Below are positions 43,415 to 52,218 of a stretch of 64,000 nt of DNA, piece after piece. The position numbers were made by a program, and so were the translations under genes. Where the stretch lies: NCBI RefSeq assembly GCF_017313275.1, contig NZ_JAFLNM010000002.1:310001-374000 (forward strand), written 5' to 3'. Position 1 is the stretch's first letter. The number at the start of each line of letters is the position of its first letter. Below the pieces are notes generated by a model. That model had not been told where the DNA came from, made no database searches, and saw only the letters and a list, made by a program, of their open reading frames with translations. The DNA is from Flagellimonas profundi (GTDB taxonomy: Bacteria > Bacteroidota > Bacteroidia > Flavobacteriales > Flavobacteriaceae).

Positions 43415-43810
43415 TTATTGTATCAAATACAACAAGAAGATTGTTGGAATCAAATACACCACGATAGTTTGTGCCCCTGCATAGTCTTTGGCAACCCGTT
43501 GGCCCAACAAAAGCATCAACAAAGTCACCGCAGAAATAATAGCTCCGTAAAAACCAATCCCACTTTCACCATCGATCGCGAATTGAAAAACACCAACGCC
43601 ACTAAGTATTCCGGACAACATTTCGAACACCAAAATGATGCTGAGTAGCACGGGAACGGTTCCCTTAAAAATCGATTTTGAAAAATGACCGGTCAACCAA
43701 CCCAGATTGCCCTTCCAATCCAAAATTTTATCTATTCCGCTTTGTAAAAAAGTAATGGTCAAAAACACCAATAGTAGAATTTCTGTGGCGTGCGATAATA
43801 AATTGTTCAT
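43415..43810 (-). CDS. DoxX-like membrane protein
   Basis: This 131-residue protein has four membrane segments. The DoxX-like opening LLVFLTITFLQSGIDKILDWKGNLGWL is followed by a helix, IILVFEMLSGILSGVGVF and a final pair of hydrophobic segments. DoxX-type proteins are small quinone- or redox-linked membrane proteins whose precise role is mostly unknown. The gene starts 13 nt after holB on the same strand, so it may be read from the holB transcript. Confidence 0.8.
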   Translation of the reverse strand: MNNLLSHATEILLLVFLTITFLQSGIDKILDWKGNLGWLTGHFSKSIFKGTVPVLLSIILVFEMLSGILSGVGVFQFAIDGESGIGFYGAIISAVTLLMLLLGQRVAKDYAGAQTIVVYLIPTIFLLYLIQ

Positions 43811-43823
43811 GATTGGTTTTTAT

Positions 43824-44975
43824 TTAAGCAGCCTTTGCATGTAAAAGCCGCGTGAGTTTGATGGATAGATCTGTAAAAATAAGTTTGGAATTTCCATTCC
43901 GTTCCACGTGAAAAATGGCTTGTTCCAACTCCTTTACAATATCCAAAATATTGTTCTCATGTACAAAAGGGGCAAATTTGTTCAGGTCAAAACCTTCCAT
44001 GTGCACTTTGGCATATACCAGTTCATTGGCCTTATAATTGAGCAAAAGCGCTTGGCGCATCATGGTGAGACAATAGTTCAGAAACTTTTTTTGCACTTCG
44101 CGGCCGGTTTTGGCCACTTCTTCGCTCCATAAAATCAATTCCTGTACGGCGCCTTTGTTGCCCTTCGCTTTAAAAGCACTACGGACCCATTGTACGAACC
44201 AACGTTCAAAAACGAGATCCTCCGAATCTTTGTTCAGTAGGTCAAGTGCTTTGTTGAAGTTGCCGTTCGCTTCCAGGGCAATGGTCAGTGCTTCGGTTTG
44301 GGCTACTCCTTTCAGTAAAAGAGCATCCGTGATCACCTGTTCCGCCAGCGGGGGAAAATTCAGTATTTGACAACGGGAACGTATGGTGTTGATAATTTGT
44401 TCCTCCTCTTCAGCCAAAAGAAGCAATATGGTTTTGTTAGGAGGTTCCTCAATGAGTTTCAAAAGCTTGTTGGCAGCAGAAACGTTCATCTTTTCGGCCA
44501 TCCAAACAATCAGCACTTTATAACCCCCTTCGTAGGATTTTAACGAAAGTTTTTTTACCATATCCTGGGCTTCATCCACCCCGATCTGGCCCTGCTTTTT
44601 TTCAATCCCGATGTGCCTGTACCAGTCAAACAAGTTGCCATAAGGCTGTTCCTTTACAAATTGTCGCCACTCTTCCAGATAATGGTCGCTCACCGCATGC
44701 GATTTTATTTTGTCCGAATTGGAAACGGGAAACGCAAAATGAAGGTCTGGATGCGTCAGGGAGTTGCATTTGGTATTGCAAACGGTATTTTCCCCATCAT
44801 TTTCGCCGCCTGTATTGTCGCAAAGCAAATATTGCGCATAGGCAAGCGCCATGGGAAGCACCCCAGAACCTTCGGGACCAACGAACAATTGTGCGTGAGC
44901 CACGCGACCTGTTTCCGCGGTGGTCACCAAATGGTTTTTGATGTGCTCGAGACCTAGAACATTTTTAAAAAGCAT
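43824..44975 (-). CDS. holB: DNA polymerase III subunit delta'
   Basis: This 383-residue protein is the clamp-loader subunit that works with DnaX and HolA to load the sliding clamp. It opens with LFKNVLGLEHIKNHLVTTAETGRVAHAQLFVGPEGSG. The P-loop is degenerate (no GKT), as expected for delta'. A Cys-rich stretch (CDNTGGENDGENTVCNTKCNS) matches the zinc-binding region, and KLLKLIEEPPNKTILLLLAEE plus NTIRSRCQ (SRC motif) identify the subunit. ATG 44975 gives the usual MLFKNV start; the frame is open another 24 codons upstream without homologous-looking sequence. A degenerate parS-like stretch lies at 43900-43915 inside it. Confidence 0.92.
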   Translation of the reverse strand: MLFKNVLGLEHIKNHLVTTAETGRVAHAQLFVGPEGSGVLPMALAYAQYLLCDNTGGENDGENTVCNTKCNSLTHPDLHFAFPVSNSDKIKSHAVSDHYLEEWRQFVKEQPYGNLFDWYRHIGIEKKQGQIGVDEAQDMVKKLSLKSYEGGYKVLIVWMAEKMNVSAANKLLKLIEEPPNKTILLLLAEEEEQIINTIRSRCQILNFPPLAEQVITDALLLKGVAQTEALTIALEANGNFNKALDLLNKDSEDLVFERWFVQWVRSAFKAKGNKGAVQELILWSEEVAKTGREVQKKFLNYCLTMMRQALLLNYKANELVYAKVHMEGFDLNKFAPFVHENNILDIVKELEQAIFHVERNGNSKLIFTDLSIKLTRLLHAKAA

Positions 44976-45124
44976 GTCCCAAAGATACATTTTTAAGTGG
45001 TGAAGTTTGGCATGGAACCCCTGCACCATACCGTGCTGGTGTAACATATCAAACCGAAAAGGTTAAAAAGCGTGAAACTTTGAAATATTAGGCCCGTGCG
45101 ACCACGGAAAAAGCAGGAAATCTT

Positions 45125-45132
45125 TACATTTG
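45125..45132 (+). promoter_or_regulatory. Candidate -7 box of the pgk promoter
   Basis: TACATTTG is an exact TANNTTTG match ending 25 nt before the pgk ATG. Confidence 0.5.
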
Positions 45133-45157
45133 AAATTCTCAAAAAAGAACACACTAC

Positions 45158-46348
45158 ATGAAGACGATAGACGATTTTAATTTTGAAGGAAAAAAAGCAT
45201 TGATCAGAGTTGATTTCAACGTGCCGTTGGATGGTGACTTTAACGTGACCGACACAAGCCGTATCGATGCTGCAAAACCTACCATTCTTAAAGTTTTGGA
45301 GGATGGTGGTTCCGCTGTTTTGATGAGCCATTTGGGCAGACCAAAAGGCAAGGCAAACCCAGATATGTCCCTCTCACATATTACCGAAACTGTATCCGAA
45401 ATTATTGGGGTCCAGGTAAAATTCGCGGAGGATTGTGTGGGCGCAAAAGCCGATGAAGCGGTTGCTGGATTGCAAAGCGGAGAAGTGCTTTTGTTGGAGA
45501 ACCTTCGTTTTCATGCAGAAGAAGAAGCTGGGGACGAGTCCTTTGCCCAGGAATTGTCCAAGCATGGCGATATTTATGTGAACGATGCCTTTGGTACTGC
45601 ACACCGGGCCCACGCCTCAACCACCATTGTTGCGAAATTCTTCCCAGAAAATAAATGCTTCGGCTATTTGTTGGCCAAAGAGATCAAGGCAATTGACAAA
45701 GTGATGGAAACAGGCGAAAAACCTATTACCGCTATTTTAGGTGGAGCCAAGGTGTCCTCCAAGATCACCATCATTGAAAACATATTGGACAAAGTCGATA
45801 ACCTTATCATAGGAGGTGGGATGACCTACACTTTTGTAAAAGCCAAAGGAGGCAAAGTAGGCGATTCTATATGTGAGGATGATAAAATGGAGTTGGCGTT
45901 GGATATCCTAAAACAGGCCGAGGCCAAAAACGTAAAGGTGTTCATGCCCGTAGATGTTCTGGCGGCAGATGACTTTGACAATGCGGCCAACACCCAGTTT
46001 GTTGATGTGGACAAGATTCCTGATGGCTGGCAAGGATTGGATGCTGGTCCAAAGACACTTGAAATCTTTAAGCAGGTGATATTGGCGTCCAAGACCATTT
46101 TGTGGAACGGTCCTGTAGGTGTTTTTGAAATGGAAAACTTTGCAAAGGGAACCATTGCAGTGGGTAATTATATCGATGAAGCCACCCAATCTGGTGCATT
46201 TTCCCTTGTTGGAGGTGGAGATTCCGTTGCCGCAGTGAAGCAATTCGGATTTGAGGACAAAGTAAGCTACGTATCTACTGGAGGTGGTGCTATGTTGGAA
46301 AGCTTGGAAGGAAAAACCTTGCCGGGCATCGCTGCAATATTGGGCTAA
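45158..46348 (+). CDS. pgk: Phosphoglycerate kinase
   Basis: This 396-residue glycolytic enzyme transfers phosphate between 1,3-bisphosphoglycerate and ADP. It has the N-domain signature [12 protein letters not shown] (about 17-28), SHLGRPKG, the hinge region, [11 protein letters not shown], and the C-domain [15 protein letters not shown] followed by [13 protein letters not shown] (nucleotide-binding). Length and order are standard. It is divergent from holB with its own promoter box; no other glycolytic gene is adjacent. Confidence 0.97.
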   Translation: MKTIDDFNFEGKKALIRVDFNVPLDGDFNVTDTSRIDAAKPTILKVLEDGGSAVLMSHLGRPKGKANPDMSLSHITETVSEIIGVQVKFAEDCVGAKADEAVAGLQSGEVLLLENLRFHAEEEAGDESFAQELSKHGDIYVNDAFGTAHRAHASTTIVAKFFPENKCFGYLLAKEIKAIDKVMETGEKPITAILGGAKVSSKITIIENILDKVDNLIIGGGMTYTFVKAKGGKVGDSICEDDKMELALDILKQAEAKNVKVFMPVDVLAADDFDNAANTQFVDVDKIPDGWQGLDAGPKTLEIFKQVILASKTILWNGPVGVFEMENFAKGTIAVGNYIDEATQSGAFSLVGGGDSVAAVKQFGFEDKVSYVSTGGGAMLESLEGKTLPGIAAILG

Positions 46349-46466
46349 GTCTCACGTTCTGAGTTATTGAGGGAAACGTTAAAACTAAGAGAATTTTGTC
46401 TCTCGGCTTTACTATTTGAGAAAAAAAAGCCATTTTAGTTCGCCCCAAAAATCAAACCTTGTCCAA

Positions 46467-48068
46467 ATGAACCAAAAATTGAAAATAGCTGTTTTCGCGG
46501 CCATTCTGTCCGCAGCTCCCTATGTAAGTGCTCAAGAAGAAGATGCAGCACCGAATTCGGAGAAAGATTCCACATTGCTTCAAGATGAGGAAAAAACAAC
46601 TATTGCTGTATCCAATATCAAAATAGATGGCCAGTTGATGGCATTGGAAACCCATGAGGATGGGAAATTCAGATTGCGTGATTTGGATGAGGCATGGCGT
46701 TACGACAGTCTTTGGCTGAACGAACTTCACAGCAATGCGGACCTATTTAGCGATATGTTGTTGGAGATTCAGAATGGCCCAGAACAAGATTCAATTTTTG
46801 AGGTTGATTTGCCTACCGATACGCTTAAAGCCCGTTTGGCCCGAATGAACGAAAAAACCCCGTTCAATATCACCTATAACGCATCTTTGGAGAGTGTGAT
46901 CAAATCTTTTTTAACACGAAGAAGAGATTTGATGCAACGTATGATCACAGCAAGTCAGTTTTATTTTCCATTGTTTGAACAAGAGCTGGACAACCAGAAC
47001 ATCCCTTTGGAAATTAAATACTTGGCCATTGTGGAATCTGCTTTAAACCCCAAGGCAAGATCAAGGGTTGGTGCAAAGGGCCTTTGGCAATTTATGTACA
47101 GTACCGGAAAAATGTACGGCTTGGATGTAAGCAGCTATGTGGATGAAAGGCATGACCCGATCATGGCCACAAAAGCGGCAAGCAAATACCTTTCCAGACT
47201 ATATGGTATTTTCGGGGATTGGGATTTGGCGCTTGCGGCATATAATTCGGGCCCAGGTAACGTAAACAAGGCTATTCGACGCTCTGGCGGATATGAAAAT
47301 TATTGGAACATTCGTCCATTTCTTCCACGTGAAACAGCAGGGTATCTTCCTGCTTTTCTGGCAACCATGTACATTTTTGAATATGCCGAAGAACATGGTT
47401 TACAGTACAAAAAAGCGGATCGCCCTTACTTTGAAACGGATACGGTACACGTAAAAAGCCTTATCACGTTTGATCAAATTTCCAAATTAGTGGATATAGG
47501 CACCGAAGAACTGGAAATGTTGAACCCTGCCTACAAGCTCAACATCATACCAAAGGTGGAAGGAAAGGACTATGCCTTGCGTTTGCCGGTTTCCAAAATA
47601 GGGAAGTTCGTGTCCAACGAAGAGCAAATCTATGCCTTTGTGAAAAAGGAATTGGACTCCCTTGAAAAACCGTTGCCCAATATGGTTACTGCTCAAGACC
47701 AAATTAGATATCGTGTAAAAAGCGGTGATTATTTGGGAAAAATTGCAGAACGATACGGTGTGGGAGTCAGCCAGATTAAAAGATGGAACGGGCTGCGAAG
47801 CAATAACCTCCGTATTGGACAACGATTGACTATTTTTCCAAGAAAGCCCTATATCGCTAAAAACACCACAAACAGCAATAGCTCTAAGTCTTCAGGAAAT
47901 GTGGCGAGCGGTTCCAAAGTTCATACAGTTAGGTCAGGGGACTCCCTTTGGACGATTTCAAAAAAATATCCTGGAATTTCCATCGAAAACTTACGAGAAT
48001 GGAACGGTATTAGTGGGAACAATCTAAAACCGGGCACAAAACTTAAATTGTGTGATTGTTCTTCGTAA
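46467..48068 (+). CDS. Lytic murein transglycosylase with two LysM domains (MltD-like)
   Basis: This 533-residue envelope enzyme has a signal peptide (MNQKLKIAVFAAILSAAPYVSAQ). An SLT catalytic domain covers about 160-310; catalytic Glu190 sits in AIVESALNPKA, followed by GAKGLWQFM, AAYNSGPGNV and LPRETAGYLP. Two LysM modules follow (about 412-457 and 485-530). It cleaves peptidoglycan glycan strands to 1,6-anhydro products, and LysM anchors it to the wall. ATG 46467 is used rather than a TTG 17 codons upstream, because it sits directly before the signal peptide. The next gene follows after 12 nt. Confidence 0.92.
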   Translation: MNQKLKIAVFAAILSAAPYVSAQEEDAAPNSEKDSTLLQDEEKTTIAVSNIKIDGQLMALETHEDGKFRLRDLDEAWRYDSLWLNELHSNADLFSDMLLEIQNGPEQDSIFEVDLPTDTLKARLARMNEKTPFNITYNASLESVIKSFLTRRRDLMQRMITASQFYFPLFEQELDNQNIPLEIKYLAIVESALNPKARSRVGAKGLWQFMYSTGKMYGLDVSSYVDERHDPIMATKAASKYLSRLYGIFGDWDLALAAYNSGPGNVNKAIRRSGGYENYWNIRPFLPRETAGYLPAFLATMYIFEYAEEHGLQYKKADRPYFETDTVHVKSLITFDQISKLVDIGTEELEMLNPAYKLNIIPKVEGKDYALRLPVSKIGKFVSNEEQIYAFVKKELDSLEKPLPNMVTAQDQIRYRVKSGDYLGKIAERYGVGVSQIKRWNGLRSNNLRIGQRLTIFPRKPYIAKNTTNSNSSKSSGNVASGSKVHTVRSGDSLWTISKKYPGISIENLREWNGISGNNLKPGTKLKLCDCSS

Positions 48069-48080
48069 ATTTAGCACAAG

Positions 48081-49079
48081 ATGAAAAAATTAGGAACACT
48101 ATTGTTTGCCACCGTTTTGTTGGCATTGGGATCCTGTAATAACTCAGGTTCAAAAGAAAGATTTCTACCCCCCTCTACAGGAGGGATCAACTCTTTGATG
48201 GTTGTAATGGACACCGAACTATGGAGAGGACCGGTAGGCGAGAAAATAAGGGATGAGTTTGCGGCCCAGATTATTGGTTTGCCTCAAATTGAGCCCAAAT
48301 TTACCATAACACAGGTGCCTCCAAAGGTTTTTAAGGGCACCACAACACATTCCAGGTCTATTCTTTATGTAGAGAAGGATTCAACCTCCTTGGCCCATAT
48401 TAAGGACGATGCATATTCCAAACCACAAAAGGTGGCGGTGGTGACAGGGCCTACAGAGGAAGTCATGATCAAAAATTTGGATTCCTTGGCCGATAGGGCC
48501 ATCAAGGAGTTCAAGGCAAATGAAATTGCCGAGGCACAGCAACGCTTTAAACGCTCCCTCAGTAAAGATCAAGCTTTAGAGGAAGAGTTTGGGATCCAAC
48601 TCAACGTTCCATCGCTTTATAAAGTAGGTAGAAGAGAGGATAATTTTGTTTGGATGGATATCGAGATCCCTAAAGGAACCATGAACATTGTCGCATATGA
48701 AATGCCATGGGATTATTTTAGCAATGACTCCACCTTTGTACAGGATATCGTGAGGATGCGTGACTCTATTGGCGAAAAATATATTCCCGGACCTTATGAG
48801 AATACGTATATGATCACGGAGAAAGCTTTTGCACCATATGTTTTCCCTGCCGAAATCGGAGGAAAAAAGGCGGCTGAGGTTAAAGGTGTTTGGGAAATCC
48901 ACGGATATCCAATGGCCGGTCCTTTTCTTACCTATATCATCAACGATAAGGAAAACAACAGAAAAATGATTGTGGAAGGGTTTACGTTCGCACCTTCTGA
49001 AGCTAAAAGGGATTATATGTTTGAGCTGGAGGCCATATTGAAAACCATAAAGTTTGAAACTTCTACCGCGGCAGATTAA
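48081..49079 (+). CDS. DUF4837 family lipoprotein
   Basis: This 332-residue lipoprotein has a lipobox LALGSC (Cys19) and then SNSG-type linker residues. The DUF4837 opening STGGINSLMVVMDTELWRGPVGEKIRDEF follows. The central part is helical (LDSLADRAIKEFKANEIAEAQ) and the C-terminal part rich in aromatic strands (ENTYMITEKAFAPYVFPAEI, TYIINDKENNRKMIVEGFTFAP). The family is confined to Bacteroidota, with no known function. It follows the lytic transglycosylase by 12 nt, so a role linked to envelope upkeep is possible but unproven. Confidence 0.87.
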   Translation: MKKLGTLLFATVLLALGSCNNSGSKERFLPPSTGGINSLMVVMDTELWRGPVGEKIRDEFAAQIIGLPQIEPKFTITQVPPKVFKGTTTHSRSILYVEKDSTSLAHIKDDAYSKPQKVAVVTGPTEEVMIKNLDSLADRAIKEFKANEIAEAQQRFKRSLSKDQALEEEFGIQLNVPSLYKVGRREDNFVWMDIEIPKGTMNIVAYEMPWDYFSNDSTFVQDIVRMRDSIGEKYIPGPYENTYMITEKAFAPYVFPAEIGGKKAAEVKGVWEIHGYPMAGPFLTYIINDKENNRKMIVEGFTFAPSEAKRDYMFELEAILKTIKFETSTAAD

Positions 49080-49101
49080 GTGAGAGCTGCAATAATAAAT
49101 A

Positions 49102-49142
49102 AACAGAAAAGCCCAGAAACCAAGTTTCTGGGCTTTTCTGTT
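49102..49142. terminator. Long perfect bidirectional terminator
   Basis: AACAGAAAAGCCCAGAAAC (49102-49120) is a perfect inverted repeat of 49124-49142 with a 3-nt loop. The 19-bp stem has A/T-rich flanks and ends the DUF4837 gene (plus) and the small membrane gene (minus). Confidence 0.92.
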
Positions 49143-49160
49143 CTTTAAAGCTTAGGCTGG

Positions 49161-49331
49161 TTAATCAAACGGAAAGCCTGTAGCCACCCTGTACACAAAG
49201 GCATAAAGCACGATGAGGAACATGATAAAACTGAACCAGGCAAATACCTTAAAGTATTTTTCCACTATTATGTTTCCCAAATTGCGGAAAGCCTCTATAT
49301 AAATTTCTTTTACGAGTAATAATTTCTTCAT
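49161..49331 (-). CDS. Small single-span membrane protein (DUF6728-like)
   Basis: This 56-residue protein begins MKKLLLVKEIYIEAFRNLGN and has a single membrane segment (about 31-49; FAWFSFIMFLIVLYAFVY) and a short tail VATGFPFD. It resembles a conserved flavobacterial micro-protein (DUF6728 from memory, not certain). ATG 49331 is preferred to one nine codons upstream because the basic start then directly precedes the amphipathic helix. It is bounded by the perfect terminator downstream. Function unknown. Confidence 0.65.
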   Translation of the reverse strand: MKKLLLVKEIYIEAFRNLGNIIVEKYFKVFAWFSFIMFLIVLYAFVYRVATGFPFD

Positions 49332-49580
49332 AAGCTTGATTTTAAGATTTAAAGACATTACAAAGGTTTGATTTTGTCAACATCAAAGAAAAACAAACGG
49401 ATGAAAGACGATAAAAACAGGGTGAAAGCTTAAGCTTTAAGCTAAAAATCCGCAAAGCCATTGATTTGATCGACAAATGACATATTGCCATAAACAGGTG
49501 GACGGAAATAATGATCGATGAAATGCAAAAAGCCGTTCAAGAATTAAGAAATACCGGGTCTTTTTTGGTGTGGCTCAGCC

Positions 49581-51638
49581 TTATTCCGGGACGATGTAAA
49601 ACTCGGATCTTCTGTTTAATCGATGCTGGCCAGGACCACATGGTGTGCCATCGGAACAGTTGTTCAACAAACGGTCCTCCCCATAACCAATAGCGCTAAT
49701 AATCCGTGAGGGGTCTATACCCTTTGAAATAAGATACGACCTTGTAGATTTTGCGCGCTTATCCGACAAGTACTTGTTATATGATTTGGAGCCAATGGCA
49801 TCGGTATGCGATTCAATTTTCAAGGATAGCTCCGTGTTTTCTTTTAAAACAGCAATTAGTTTATCCAATTCTTTGGCTGCGTTTGCTGTTATTTGATGAC
49901 TGTCAAAATGAAAGTATACATTCTCGGGCTCAAATATATCATCGACATCAACTTCTTTTTCTATTAATTTTTTTTTGAGGAATTGCGATATTTCAACCTG
50001 TTCGTTATCCTTGGTTTTTACCGAAAGGCTATCTTTTTCAAACCCCTCCTTCCTTGCAACGAGCGTATAGCCGGTCACTGGGTCCAAATACTTAAAGGTA
50101 TATTTTCCGGTGGAGTCCGCTAAAGCTTCATTCTGTAATGTTCCATTTTGATTGAACAGCCGTATTTTTGCTTCATTGATTGGATCGCCTGTGGTAATAT
50201 CTTTAACAGAACCGGATATCGCGTTAAGGTTAAGGGTATATTTAAATGAATAAATGTCATCATCGCCTTTTCCTCCCTTTCGGTTAGATGCAAAATACCC
50301 TTGCTCACCCGATGCGTCTATAATATAGCTGAAATCGTCCCTGTTGCTATTGATGGGTTTACCTAGATTTATGCCTACGCTAAAAACTTCGCCGGAACCA
50401 TCGGATTTATACACATCCAAACCTCCAAAGCCCATAGCTCGGTTTGATGAAAAATAAAGGGCATCATCGGTGATGTAAGGAAACATTTCCTTTGCATCGG
50501 TGTTAACCGTTCTTCCAAGGTTTTTGGGCTCAGAGTACGTGTCATTTTCGTAAATATCCACCACATAGATATCCGTTCCACCAAAGCCTCCTGGCCTATC
50601 AGATACAAAATACATCTTTTTACCATCTTTGCTGATTGTTGGGTGACCTGTGGAATAATTGTCCCCGTTAAAGGGAAGCTCTACAGCGTCCGTCCATTCC
50701 CCCCCTAAAAACTGAGAGCGATAGATTTTCAAATGGTTGATACCGTTTTTCCCTCTTTTGAGCCTTTTGCCATAATTGTTTCGGGTGAAATAGATGGTTT
50801 TTTGGTCTGGGGAAAAGGCCAACGAGGCCTCGTGATATTTAGTGTTTATTTTTTTGGAGAATTTTTCGGGACTGAACAGGTCTCCCTCCTCGTTCTTTCG
50901 CTTGGACACATAAAGATCTAAAAAAGGCTGATTGGTCCAGCGATAGCGACGGGTCGTCAAAACAGAAGAATCTTTGGCAGATGCATATACAATATCCGAA
51001 CCCTTGTAGAACATTGGGGAGAAATCGGAATATTTCGAATTAATCCCAAGGTTTTTGATTTTAACATTGGTCGCACCTTTCCAAGTGCCGGGCTCAAGGC
51101 GCTTTAGTTCTTTAAGGGGCTGGTCCCGTTTCTGCCGCAGAATTTTGGTCAAGGCTGCAGCTCTTCGATATTTTCCTGTTCCCTTTAAGGTTTGCGTGTA
51201 CTTGAAAAAAGTATCTTCCTGCATTTGGTCTTGATACCTTTGGTACAGCTCATTGTACCATTTGTAAGACTTTTCAAGGTTTCCGGTATAATAATGGGAA
51301 TCGCCAGCTCTTGATAGTAGCGTTAGGGTGTGTTCAGCATTTGTTTTTTCGAGTACCAAATCGAAAATTCGAGCAGACTCCGCATACCACATTTTGTCAA
51401 AGTATTCGTTGCCTTTTTCAATGAGTTTATCGGCAATGCCTTCTTTGCGCAAGTATTTTACAAGTTTTTTGTTGCTGAGACCGTCCAGGTGCTTAACAAA
51501 ATCGGAGCTATTGTTTTCTCCATTGACCTTGGCCGTGCCGGAAAGAGAAGTCGTCCCATCAAAATCGGATAGGGCCAGCTCTTGGGAAAATATCCCAAAT
51601 GAGCATAGGAGGAAAATAAGCAAGGTCAGTTTTTTCAT
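49581..51638 (-). CDS. OmpA family protein with TPR, beta-propeller and CRD (PorE-like)
   Basis: This 685-residue protein has a signal peptide (MKKLTLLIFLLCSFGIFSQ) and a TPR-like helical region (about 55-175). A WD40-like beta-propeller (about 195-450) carries PD40 blades such as FSPDQKTIYFTR and SKDGKKMYFVSDRPGGFGGTDIY. A carboxypeptidase-regulatory-like domain (about 465-545; ISGSVKDITTGDPINEAKI) and a C-terminal OmpA peptidoglycan-binding domain (about 575-680; YFHFDSHQI, IESHTDAIGS) follow. This is the domain order of PorE, a type IX secretion component that ties the complex to peptidoglycan. The family has many paralogues, and here no porP/sprF gene is next to it. ATG 51638 is chosen at the signal peptide. 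Confidence 0.87.
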   Translation of the reverse strand: MKKLTLLIFLLCSFGIFSQELALSDFDGTTSLSGTAKVNGENNSSDFVKHLDGLSNKKLVKYLRKEGIADKLIEKGNEYFDKMWYAESARIFDLVLEKTNAEHTLTLLSRAGDSHYYTGNLEKSYKWYNELYQRYQDQMQEDTFFKYTQTLKGTGKYRRAAALTKILRQKRDQPLKELKRLEPGTWKGATNVKIKNLGINSKYSDFSPMFYKGSDIVYASAKDSSVLTTRRYRWTNQPFLDLYVSKRKNEEGDLFSPEKFSKKINTKYHEASLAFSPDQKTIYFTRNNYGKRLKRGKNGINHLKIYRSQFLGGEWTDAVELPFNGDNYSTGHPTISKDGKKMYFVSDRPGGFGGTDIYVVDIYENDTYSEPKNLGRTVNTDAKEMFPYITDDALYFSSNRAMGFGGLDVYKSDGSGEVFSVGINLGKPINSNRDDFSYIIDASGEQGYFASNRKGGKGDDDIYSFKYTLNLNAISGSVKDITTGDPINEAKIRLFNQNGTLQNEALADSTGKYTFKYLDPVTGYTLVARKEGFEKDSLSVKTKDNEQVEISQFLKKKLIEKEVDVDDIFEPENVYFHFDSHQITANAAKELDKLIAVLKENTELSLKIESHTDAIGSKSYNKYLSDKRAKSTRSYLISKGIDPSRIISAIGYGEDRLLNNCSDGTPCGPGQHRLNRRSEFYIVPE

Positions 51639-51654
51639 TACCACTCCATCTGCA

Positions 51655-51677
51655 CAAATGAACAAAACGTTCATTTG
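51655..51677. promoter_or_regulatory. Perfect inverted repeat before the OmpA/propeller gene
   Basis: CAAATGAAC (51655-51663) and GTTCATTTG (51669-51677) form a perfect 9-bp inverted repeat with a 5-nt spacer, 16-39 nt upstream of the ATG at 51638. On the minus strand the inner arm reads TTCATTTG, one base from the -7 consensus, so it could be an operator over the promoter or a leader hairpin. Confidence 0.4.
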
Positions 51678-51854
51678 GAGGTTAAGCATTAGGGGCTTAA
51701 CAGTTTAGTTGTAACCGCTAAAATAGAATATGGTAAGTGGGGTGATAACTTTTTGTTGTGAAAGGATGAATTTCTGGCGTTGAACGCTTAAAAAATGTTG
51801 TCGTTGGTCGAAAACCTTTAGTAAAACGGCACGTTTCAGCGCACAAAAAGTCAA

Positions 51855-52052
51855 TTAGGATTTTGACTCGTTGCTTCCGCCTTCCAACTTTTCGTCTTCT
51901 TTCGTCGCGTCCTTGAATTCTTTGATTCCGCTTCCAAGGCCCTTCATCAGTTCTGGGATTTTTCTACCTCCGAACAGCAAAACAACCACGGCAACAATCA
52001 AAACAATCTGCCAAGGACCTAGCATTCCAAGAAATATAGTTTGAGCAATCAT
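51855..52052 (-). CDS. tatA: Sec-independent protein translocase TatA/TatE
   Basis: This 65-residue component forms the pore-like part of the twin-arginine system, which exports folded proteins. It has the single N-terminal helix ([23 protein letters not shown]), the [21 protein letters not shown] amphipathic helix that defines TatA, and an acidic C-tail. Length is typical. tatB/tatC are not in the window, so the genes are split, as is common in Bacteroidota. Confidence 0.95.
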   Translation of the reverse strand: MIAQTIFLGMLGPWQIVLIVAVVVLLFGGRKIPELMKGLGSGIKEFKDATKEDEKLEGGSNESKS

Positions 52053-52204
52053 ATCTTCAAAACCTTTAATTAGAAATGTAAAAGTACTAAAAAGATGTTG
52101 AAGAGCATGTTCGATTAACGAAAATTAGCATTTGAAAATGAATTTTAAGAACTTATTCCCTTCAGCTTTTTAAAAAGCTTAACATCCATATTAAAATCTA
52201 AGAC

Positions 52205-52212
52205 TATCTTTG
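52205..52212 (+). promoter_or_regulatory. Candidate -7 box of the M23 peptidase gene
   Basis: TATCTTTG is an exact TANNTTTG match that ends only 6 nt before the ATG at 52219, which would make an almost leaderless mRNA. Confidence 0.4.
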
Positions 52213-52218
52213 TTCACC

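Noticed and set aside
43900..43915. CGTTCCACGTGAAAAA in holB, resembling half of a parS site
   Set aside because: Only the left half and centre match; the right arm is degraded and the site is within coding sequence.
47331..47346. TCTTCCACGTGAAACA, one base from TGTTCCACGTGAAACA, a possible third parS
   Set aside because: It lies in the lytic transglycosylase gene over the conserved LPRETA residues, so coding constraint explains most of it, and it is less symmetric than the two sites beside mnmG.
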